Below, piece by piece: positions 1 through 5,292 of a stretch of DNA of 8,776 nucleotides. The translations under genes and the position numbers were made by a program. Each line of letters opens with the position of its first letter. Positions within the stretch are counted from its first letter, which is position 1. Source of the DNA: CAZGQY01 sp964528035 (GTDB taxonomy: Bacteria > Pseudomonadota > Gammaproteobacteria > Methylococcales > UBA1147); the NCBI GenBank assembly GCA_964528035.1, contig CAZGQY010000172.1, positions 1-8,776 on the forward strand, read 5' to 3'. The notes under the pieces are model-generated. The model searched no databases, was not told where the DNA came from, and saw nothing but the letters and a program-made list of their open reading frames with translations.

Positions 1-538
1 CCCAAATAAAGCAACGCAGTCAATTCATCTCGCAAAGAAATGGGGAGATAAATAACACCGCGGAGCGGGCCGATGGGTGCGCCCAGGTAAGACATTGGCC
101 GAAGTCGGTCCAACATCTCGACGGTTCCACGGACGAATTCCCGGGCCGACAGGATCTCGGGAGGTATTGGGGAAAGAAGCAAATCCGCCGCGGCCACCGC
201 GGCATCCTGCATCGGACCGACTGCGCCCTGGGTGTCGATCAGAATCAGATCGTAGCAATCATCAAGTTTCGAGAGGATGTGTTTGAGCCGGACACGACCA
301 TCCACCGCATCGCGAATCCAGTCACGGACCTTGGCGTCCGGGTCATCCGAATAAATCAGATCGAGGTTGTTGATCTGCGTGTGGCTGATGACCTCCTCGA
401 CGGAGGCATCGACGATCAGGCGTGTCAATCCATGGGGTGCTGAAAGGCGTAACCGGTAATAACTCGATAAGGTCGGCTGGGGATCGGCGTCGNNNNNNNN
501 NNNNNNNNNNNNCTGACTACGGTCATTTTGATGTTCAC
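1..538 (-). CDS. soj: ParA/Soj-family ATPase of ICE type (partial, interrupted by assembly gap)
   Basis: ParA-like P-loop ATPase; in PFGI-1/PAPI-1-type ICEs, Soj helps maintain the excised element. The gene starts at GTG (538-536), 6 bases after a GGGAG ribosome site (545-549), and begins MNIKMTVVS before the gap. After the gap (from 491) it continues DADPQPTLSSYY, matching the ParA region after Walker A, then VSHTQ-like/INNLDLIYSDD, DGRVRLKHIL, the Walker B stretch YDLILIDTQGA and LLLSPIPPEILSAREF. This order resembles ICE Soj proteins such as that of PAPI-1 (recalled from memory). The C-terminus is beyond base 1. Walker A (KGGVGKT) should lie in the gap. With exactly 20 Ns the two halves would be out of frame, so the gap length is a placeholder and roughly 30 codons are probably missing. 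GC content is well above that of the genes to the right, which fits horizontal transfer. Confidence 0.85.
493..512. other. Assembly gap of 20 Ns inside the Soj gene
   Basis: A run of exactly 20 Ns. Both sides encode parts of the same ParA-family protein on the minus strand (N-terminus to the right, post-Walker A to the left), so the join is believable. The real missing length is probably near 90-100 bases, judged from usual ParA spacing and from the broken frame. Confidence 0.95.
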
Positions 539-607
539 TGTGGGCTCCCAAAGTTAAAAACTTCGGCTTAGCTAAGTGAACAATGATTCGAACGATCGTG
601 GGTGGGT

Positions 608-638
608 GGGCAGCTCGAATAGCCAGTTCGAGCTGCCC
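608..638. repeat. Perfect inverted repeat, 12-bp stem, 7-nt loop
   Basis: GGGCAGCTCGAA (608-619) pairs perfectly with TTCGAGCTGCCC (627-638) across TAGCCAG. No T-tract follows on either strand, so an intrinsic terminator is unlikely. It sits about 70 bp upstream of the Soj start. Confidence 0.9.
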
Positions 639-675
639 GTGACCCGATGATCAATCGGATCAGCCCTGGCTCGGT

Positions 676-702
676 GCGTTGAGGCGTTCCGTGCCTCAAC
701 GC
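676..702. repeat. Perfect inverted repeat, 10-bp stem, 7-nt loop
   Basis: GCGTTGAGGC (676-685) pairs with GCCTCAACGC (693-702) across GTTCCGT. It lies 7 bases from the partial tRNA copy and has the same loop length as the hairpin at 608-638. A smaller hairpin (CCGAT 644-648 / ATCGG 654-658) lies between them. There is no T-tract on either strand. Confidence 0.9.
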
Positions 703-709
703 TGAAAAT

Positions 710-761
710 TGGAGCTGGCGATAAGATTCGAACTTACGACCGGCTAATAACCTATCAGCTG
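710..761 (-). repeat. Partial copy of tRNA-Thr 3' part (probable att site)
   Basis: This 52-bp stretch aligns without gaps to 939-990, the part of the intact tRNA-Thr from position 25 to the CCA end, with 44 of 52 bases identical and the same orientation. There is no D-arm or acceptor 5' strand, so it is not a complete tRNA. Two T-stem pairs have changed together (C51-G63 and C52-G62 become A-T pairs) and the anticodon stem still pairs. The anticodon-loop triplet reads GGT (also Thr), but position 33 is A instead of the invariant T. Tyrosine-recombinase elements that integrate in tRNA genes leave exactly this kind of 3'-end duplication, so it is probably the attachment site bounding the element to the left. 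Confidence 0.8.
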
Positions 762-901
762 TTTAATATATTTTTTACATTTATTATCAGTATATTAGTG
801 ATTTTCTATTAGAACATGGGACACTGCAGGGGCAATTACTACTGATTTTTGATAGTGAACCGTGTTTATACGTGTCCCATCAGTGTCCCATTGATAATAA
901 A
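762..901. other. AT-rich spacer between the two tRNA copies
   Basis: Very AT-rich stretch with no plausible gene. It contains the GTGTCCCAT repeats and ends at the tRNA terminator. It may be the remnant of an element end (arm region) left between two attachment sites. Confidence 0.5.
816..891. repeat. Three copies of GTGTCCCAT (one inverted), possible recombinase arm sites
   Basis: Direct copies GTGTCCCAT lie at 872-880 and 883-891, starting 11 bases apart. An inverted copy ATGGGACAC lies at 816-824. The outermost pair extends to a perfect 11-bp inverted repeat (816-826 with 881-891). Repeated short boxes 50-125 bp from a tRNA 3' end fit arm-type integrase or excisionase sites. The repeats are seen directly; the function is inferred. 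Confidence 0.55.
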
Positions 902-931
902 AAAGGCCTTTTCATTTCTGAAAAAGCCTTT
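896..931 (-). terminator. Rho-independent terminator of tRNA-Thr
   Basis: Read on the minus strand just after the tRNA, AAAGGC-TTTTT pairs with AAAAGGCCTTT through an 11-bp stem with one mismatch (arms 921-931 and 902-912, 8-nt loop 913-920), followed by a T-rich tract (about 904-896). Confidence 0.8.
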
Positions 932-938
932 AAAAATA

Positions 939-1014
939 TGGAGCTGGCGATCCGATTCGAACGGACGACCGGCTGATTACAAATCAGCTGCTCTACCAAC
1001 TGAGCTACGCCAGC
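939..1014 (-). tRNA. tRNA-Thr (anticodon UGU)
   Basis: 76 nt, read from 1014 to 939. Acceptor GCTGGCG pairs with CGCCAGC, followed by discriminator T and an encoded CCA (939-941). The D-arm is GCTC/GAGC, the anticodon stem GCTGA/TCAGC with loop TTTGTAA (anticodon TGT), and the T-arm GTCCG-TTCGAAT-CGGAT. It reads ACA and related Thr codons. All stems are intact, so it should be functional. Its 3' part is duplicated at 710-761, so it is the probable integration target of the mobile element on the left. It is flanked by its own promoter and terminator. Confidence 0.97.
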
Positions 1015-1056
1015 AATACCAGGAGAATTCTCAGACGCCCCTGTTACCGGGCGCGT

Positions 1057-1085
1057 ATGTTAACAGATTGCATCAAAAAAGTTAA
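1057..1085 (-). promoter_or_regulatory. Possible promoter of tRNA-Thr
   Basis: TTAACT (-35, 1080-1085) and TAACAT (-10, 1057-1062) are 17 bases apart on the minus strand and followed by a GC-rich discriminator (ACGCGCCC), as in stringently controlled stable-RNA promoters. Each box matches 4 of 6 consensus bases. The predicted leader before the tRNA is about 36 nt. Confidence 0.4.
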
Positions 1086-1175
1086 TGAAACATTTTCGCT
1101 GCAATTCTTCTATACAGAATCGTCCCCCTGAGTCCGTTATACTCCATCCAGATAACCCGGCTCTCAAAACATTTC

Positions 1176-1637
1176 CTAAGCCCGATCATACTGAAGTATC
1201 CATGACGAGGAAACAACCCCACTTTCCAACAAGGCCCCCCTGCACTGATACTGGCGATCCGAAATTTTAATTAGAGTCTCACTACCGCGAAGATTTCCGT
1301 TCGACGACTGATACAGCGAAAGAATAGCATCATCCGCAATGACGATAAACCCGTGAAGTTTACCTAACGATGGATTCGATGCGACCCAGGAAGATGAATC
1401 CATGCCCGATTCGAGTGGTTTGTACTCATAAATCGTTTTATATTCCAGATTACGATATTTTTCTCGATTTTCCGGCATTAACTCCATGGTCATTTCATTC
1501 AGCCAAAGAGCCTCATGGTGGCTAATCGCACATTGGCCGCGAACGCTTATTGGAACAGATTTTTCATCTCGATATATGCCACTAATGACCCAATTGACGG
1601 GTTGAAGCAGAAAACTATGAACTGGATCATTATTCAT
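1176..1637 (-). CDS. Uncharacterised 153-aa protein, coupled to ygiQ
   Basis: I do not recognise a named family. The chosen start is ATG at 1637, 13 bases after the ygiQ stop; the frame is open further upstream to 1823, but that part would overlap the ygiQ 3' end. No strong ribosome site is visible (GAAG 11 bases upstream), so translation may be coupled to ygiQ. The protein (MNNDPVHSFL...) has no signal peptide or membrane segment. It alternates polar and hydrophobic residues like a beta-rich fold, with SSSW twice (residues 81-84 and 143-146), GFIVIADDAILSLYQSSNG near 96-114 and cysteines at 36 and 132. A small antiparallel beta-barrel (lipocalin-like) is a guess from this pattern only. The stop is TAG at 1178-1176, with no clear terminator behind it. 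Confidence 0.75.
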   Translation of the reverse strand: MNNDPVHSFLLQPVNWVISGIYRDEKSVPISVRGQCAISHHEALWLNEMTMELMPENREKYRNLEYKTIYEYKPLESGMDSSSWVASNPSLGKLHGFIVIADDAILSLYQSSNGNLRGSETLIKISDRQYQCRGALLESGVVSSSWILQYDRA

Positions 1638-1650
1638 TTTCTGATTAACT

Positions 1651-3870
1651 TCACGTTCGCACTGTGGATTTTCCACTACGCGAACGGCCTCGATTCTTTT
1701 TTCGAGCAGCAAGTTTTCCGCCTCGATTCCCCGAAACGGATTTATCGTTCTGAACAGTCTTTGCACCTTCGGCGCGTATTCGAACATGCTGTGTACGAAA
1801 TCGACCAGCTTTTTGGTTAACACGTCTGCCTTCCTCCTTCAACCGAGTATCCTTGGGTTGCCAACCTGGAACCAGGTGGTAGTTACTACTGCCAATAAGA
1901 TCGTTGCGCCCCATTTCGTTTAACGCCTTACGAATTATCGGCCAGTTGGTGGCATCATGATAACGCAAAAATGCCTTATGCAGGCGACGAAGCTTCAATC
2001 CTTTCGGTACAGGAATATTGCCTTTGTCATAGCTGAGTTTTCTCAGTGAATTTTTTCCAGAATGATACATTGCGGTTGCTGCAGCCATTGGCGACGGCAG
2101 AAAAGCCTGTACCTGGTCTGCACGAAAACCATTTCTTTTTAGCCAAATAGCCAAATTAACCATGTCTTCGGTAGTCGTACCGGGATGTGCGGCAATAAAA
2201 TAGGGTATTAGATACTGTTCTTTACCTGCCGCTTTAGAATATTTATCAAACATTCTCTTAAAACGGTCAAAAGTTCCAATCCCTGGCTTCATCATACTGG
2301 ACAATGGCCCTTGCTCTGTATGCTCCGGCGCTATCTTTAAATAACCACCAACATGATGCGTCACCAGTTCCCTGACATATTCCGGCGATTCTACCGCCAA
2401 ATCGTAGCGCAGTCCGGATGCGACCAATATTTTTTTAACACCCGGTAATTTCCGGGCTTTTTTGTACAAACGAATCAAAGGCCCATGATCTGTGTTCAAA
2501 TTACTACAAATGCCGGGATATACACAGGAAGGTCTTCTACATGCGGCTTCAATCTCTGGATCTTTACAGGCCAATCGGTACATATTCGCCGTTGGACCAC
2601 CCAAATCAGAGATGACCCCTGTAAAATTGGGTGAGGTATCACGGATTTGTTTTATTTCGCCAATGATCGATTTTTCTGATCGGTTTTGTATAATCCGCCC
2701 CTCATGTTCGGTTATCGAGCAAAAAGTACACCCTCCGAAACAACCTCGCATGATCGTCACAGAATTTTGAATCATTTCAAAGGCTGGAATTCGTGCACTC
2801 TTGTACGCCTTATGTGGTTGGCGACTATAGGGTAACCCGTAAATCGCATCCATTTCCAGAGTTGTCAACGGAATAGGCGGTGGATTTAACCATATCTCCC
2901 GGTGACCATGGTTCTGCACCAAAGCTAGTGCATTTCCTGGATTTGTCTCGGCATGCAGGATACGAGACGCGTGGGCGTAAAGAACCGGATCATCTCGGAC
3001 TGCATGATAACCGGGTATGCGTATAACAGTGTTTGCACGATCACGGCGCTTAATATGACGACGAAATTTAATGACCCGATTGCGATCAGTGTCCGAATTC
3101 GAACATTTGTTGGTTTCCGCTTGATAAGGATCCGTCTGAGGAGTTATTTCACCCGGTGTATCAATTTCGGTCGAATCCAACTGAGTCCAAGCCTGCGTAA
3201 CATTTTTTACCAAATATGCAGTTCCGCGAATATCGGTAAGTTGATCAATAGATTCGCCATTAGCCATTCGCTGAGTAATTTCGACGACTTGACGTTCACC
3301 GTTCCCGTATACCAGTAAATCCGCCTTTGCATCGAGCAATACAGAACGTCGAACTTTATCTGACCAATAGTCATAATGTGCAATTCTTCTGAGACTGGCT
3401 TCTATACCTCCAATGACAACCGGTACATCAGAATAGGCCTCTCGACAGCGTTGAGCATACACCAAAACTGACCGATCAGGCCGCTTTCCACCCACACCGT
3501 TCGGCGTGTACGCGTCGTCCGAGCGAATGCGGCGATCCGAAGTATAACGGTTAACCATGGAATCCATGTTTCCGCCTGTCACACCGAAATACAAATTAGG
3601 TTTGCCCAACTCGCAAAAATCATCGATATTTCGCCAATCAGGTTGAGCAACAATCCCGACCCTGAAACCTTGAGACTCCAGTAAACGTCCAATCAATGCC
3701 ATACCGAAGCTTGGGTGATCCACGTAGGCATCGCCAGTCACTAAGATAACATCACAAACATCCCAACCAAGATCATCCATTTCAGCGCGAGACATCGGCA
3801 ATACTGACGATACACCATATCGGTGAGCCCAGTACTTCCGATAAGAAAATAAATTTTTTGCTGAATCCAC
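1651..3870 (-). CDS. ygiQ: YgiQ family radical SAM protein
   Basis: 739 aa, a usual length for this family, and similar over its whole length to E. coli YgiQ. The radical SAM cluster motif CFGGCTFC (Cys377, Cys381, Cys384; C-x3-C-x2-C) binds the [4Fe-4S] cluster and is followed by SITEHEGRIIQ. An N-terminal family domain holds ILVTGDAYVDHPSFGMALIG (residues 42-61), GGIEASLRRIAHYDYW and YAHASRIL. A second cysteine group (435, 444, 449, 455) and YLKIAPEHTE are also conserved. The C-terminal ~60 residues are rich in Lys and Arg and variable in the family. The start is GTG (3870-3868); the N-terminus LFSYRKYW aligns with E. coli LFSWPQYW, which supports it. The substrate is not established. The gene diverges from the TraB/GumN gene and is followed by a small unknown gene. 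Confidence 0.95.
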   Translation of the reverse strand: MDSAKNLFSYRKYWAHRYGVSSVLPMSRAEMDDLGWDVCDVILVTGDAYVDHPSFGMALIGRLLESQGFRVGIVAQPDWRNIDDFCELGKPNLYFGVTGGNMDSMVNRYTSDRRIRSDDAYTPNGVGGKRPDRSVLVYAQRCREAYSDVPVVIGGIEASLRRIAHYDYWSDKVRRSVLLDAKADLLVYGNGERQVVEITQRMANGESIDQLTDIRGTAYLVKNVTQAWTQLDSTEIDTPGEITPQTDPYQAETNKCSNSDTDRNRVIKFRRHIKRRDRANTVIRIPGYHAVRDDPVLYAHASRILHAETNPGNALALVQNHGHREIWLNPPPIPLTTLEMDAIYGLPYSRQPHKAYKSARIPAFEMIQNSVTIMRGCFGGCTFCSITEHEGRIIQNRSEKSIIGEIKQIRDTSPNFTGVISDLGGPTANMYRLACKDPEIEAACRRPSCVYPGICSNLNTDHGPLIRLYKKARKLPGVKKILVASGLRYDLAVESPEYVRELVTHHVGGYLKIAPEHTEQGPLSSMMKPGIGTFDRFKRMFDKYSKAAGKEQYLIPYFIAAHPGTTTEDMVNLAIWLKRNGFRADQVQAFLPSPMAAATAMYHSGKNSLRKLSYDKGNIPVPKGLKLRRLHKAFLRYHDATNWPIIRKALNEMGRNDLIGSSNYHLVPGWQPKDTRLKEEGRRVNQKAGRFRTQHVRIRAEGAKTVQNDKSVSGNRGGKLAARKKNRGRSRSGKSTVRT

Positions 3871-3895
3871 TAAGTTGCCTGTTGGGTTATAGTAA

Positions 3896-3923
3896 CGTAT
3901 AACTATTAAGAATGTTTTTGTAA
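3896..3923 (-). promoter_or_regulatory. Possible ygiQ promoter
   Basis: On the minus strand, TTACAA (3918-3923) and TATACG (3896-3901) are 16 bases apart, giving a short leader of about 20 nt before the GTG. The start codon has only a weak AGG ribosome site. Confidence 0.3.
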
Positions 3924-4211
3924 GGATGTTCTTTGTTGATCATTTGGGCACTTGAAACAGGCAGATGCAGCAATACCTGCGCTACCGATAACTAACAATT
4001 CAAAAATCAACGATATACATGCCATTTAAAAACAGCCGTTCATTCTACAGTATATTCAATTTGCCAGGGACAGACTATTTTGTTTACAAATTTGAAACCT
4101 TAGTAACAGAATTGCTTAACAAGCTTGTGCGGCAATATGTATCTAAGCCCAGGCAGACATTTGAACAAAGATCATTCCTGAATTCTCTGCTATGTTTATG
4201 TAGATACTCCT
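3924..4211. other. Intergenic region between ygiQ and the TraB/GumN gene
   Basis: AT-rich divergent intergenic stretch. A 65-codon frame at 4019-4216 lacks a ribosome site and any recognisable protein features, so I do not call it. I see no RNA gene, repeat or large hairpin. Confidence 0.5.
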
Positions 4212-4217
4212 TATAAT
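4212..4217 (+). promoter_or_regulatory. Perfect -10 box TATAAT before the TraB/GumN gene
   Basis: TATAAT ends 19 bases before the ATG, so transcription would begin about 12-14 bases before the start codon. There is no good -35 box at the expected distance and no Shine-Dalgarno sequence. If used, the mRNA would be nearly leaderless. Confidence 0.4.
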
Positions 4218-4236
4218 TGCCTGAAAAATCATTGCC

Positions 4237-5235
4237 ATGCTTGTTGCAAACAAAAAATTACTGGTGTTGTTTTTATTTACCTGCATCTTCACGTTAGGCA
4301 CTGTAGATGCCGGTGTACACAAATGCCAAAATGCGAATGGACAAACTATATTTCAGGATCGTCCATGCCAGAATCCCGGTAATACTGAACCTGCCCGGGC
4401 CGAAAAATCTTCTGCCTCCGTTTCGGACAAGCATTTCCTATGGAAAGCACAATCAAATACGTCCACCATCCATTTGCTAGGCTCATTGCATTTTGGCTCT
4501 ACAGAAATGTTCCCTTTACCAACGGTGATCACCGACGCATACGACAGCTCAGACACCTTAATCGTCGAAGTAAACGCTGACCAACAAAAATTAAAGGAAG
4601 CCAGTGATATTCTTATAAAAACGGGTACCTATATAGACGGATCAAATTTACAGGATCACATTTCAGCGAAAACCTGGGAGCAGGTTTCGAATACGGCCGA
4701 ATTACAAAAATTAGACATTAACCGTTTAAAAGTTCAAAAACCCTGGCTCATCTGCTTTACTCTCGCTGCCCTGTCGATAGAGCGAAGCGGCTTTAGTCCA
4801 AAACTGGGAATCGACCGATATTTCATCACCGGAGCCACTGATAAAAAACCTATTTTGGAATTAGAAACGGTCAGTGAACAAATGGAATTGTTGAGTCATT
4901 TTTCATCGCTGGAACAAGATAAGCTGCTTGAAGAAACCCTCAAACAATTAGAACAGGGACCGACTTATTTCCGCTCAATGCTGGTTGCCTGGCAAACCGG
5001 GGACACAAATAAAATGGAGGAATTGACACGTAAAAATATCGACACAGACGAAGACGGAAAACGCATATACAAAGTTATTTTCACTGACAGAAACCACTCA
5101 ATGGTCGAGAAAATCCTAAAATATGCTGAACCGGGTAAATCACTGTTCGTCGTGGTTGGCGCGGGTCATATGGTCGGATCTGAGGGTATTGTCGAACTTT
5201 TGCGCACCCAGGGTTACGAAATCACACAACTTTGA
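4237..5235 (+). CDS. Secreted DUF4124-TraB/GumN family protein
   Basis: 332 aa. A signal peptide is clear (n-region MLVANKK, hydrophobic core to residue 20, likely cut after TVDA at 25), so the protein is exported to the periplasm or envelope. Residues ~26-45 are a short DUF4124 domain (HKCQNANGQTIFQDRPC, with Cys30 and Cys44). From ~67 comes a TraB/PrgY/GumN domain, related to the Tiki metalloproteases. It has two GxxH motifs (Gly82-His85 in LLGSLHFG and Gly308-His311 in VVVGAGHMVG), a conserved acidic site (Glu111 in LIVEVNAD), GIDRYF (191-196), LELET (207-211) and DRN (284-286). Together these are the expected metal-site residues, so it may be an active metallohydrolase; the substrate is unknown. 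The start is chosen because it gives a complete signal peptide. It converges with the GGDEF-EAL gene, with 57 bases between and no clear terminator hairpin. Confidence 0.88.
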   Translation: MLVANKKLLVLFLFTCIFTLGTVDAGVHKCQNANGQTIFQDRPCQNPGNTEPARAEKSSASVSDKHFLWKAQSNTSTIHLLGSLHFGSTEMFPLPTVITDAYDSSDTLIVEVNADQQKLKEASDILIKTGTYIDGSNLQDHISAKTWEQVSNTAELQKLDINRLKVQKPWLICFTLAALSIERSGFSPKLGIDRYFITGATDKKPILELETVSEQMELLSHFSSLEQDKLLEETLKQLEQGPTYFRSMLVAWQTGDTNKMEELTRKNIDTDEDGKRIYKVIFTDRNHSMVEKILKYAEPGKSLFVVVGAGHMVGSEGIVELLRTQGYEITQL

Positions 5236-5292
5236 AACTCTTGCCAGAAAATATATGACTCAGAAAAACGACGCCCATCACCCGCATAACAA

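Larger units (their letters stand above)
539..709. other. Gene-free, palindrome-rich region between Soj and the partial tRNA copy
   Basis: No convincing ORF. It holds many short palindromes: AAGTT-AAA-AACTT (551-563), CTTAGCTAAG (567-576), TTCGAA (587-592), ACGATCGT (592-599), three G-triplets spaced by single T (600-610), and the larger hairpins listed separately. As the Soj upstream region and the probable ICE end, it may hold the soj promoter/operator, replication or transfer sequences, or excision-factor sites. None of these can be assigned from sequence alone. Confidence 0.6.

Noticed and set aside
77..286. Plus-strand and other minus-frame ORFs in the first 300 bases
   Set aside because: Shadows of the Soj coding frame in GC-rich DNA; the frame with Walker B (LILIDTQGA) is the real one.
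585..598. Third tRNA T-arm-like match (GATTCGAACGATCG)
   Set aside because: 12 of 14 bases match the tRNA T-arm but the match does not extend either way; likely chance.
849..1085. 78-aa plus-strand ORF containing WSWRSDSNGRPADYKSAA
   Set aside because: It runs antisense through the tRNA-Thr gene and its terminator; this peptide is a well-known false translation of tRNA genes.
1015..1175. Plus-strand 61-aa ORF (1085-1270) and possible terminator beyond the unknown gene
   Set aside because: The ORF is antisense to the unknown gene with no protein features, and no hairpin with a T-tract was found.
1638..1823. 62-residue N-terminal extension of the gene after ygiQ
   Set aside because: It overlaps the ygiQ 3' end in another frame; the ATG at 1637 just after the ygiQ stop is simpler.
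4019..4216. 65-aa plus-strand ORF before the TraB/GumN gene
   Set aside because: No ribosome site, no recognisable protein pattern, and it covers the probable promoter of the next gene.
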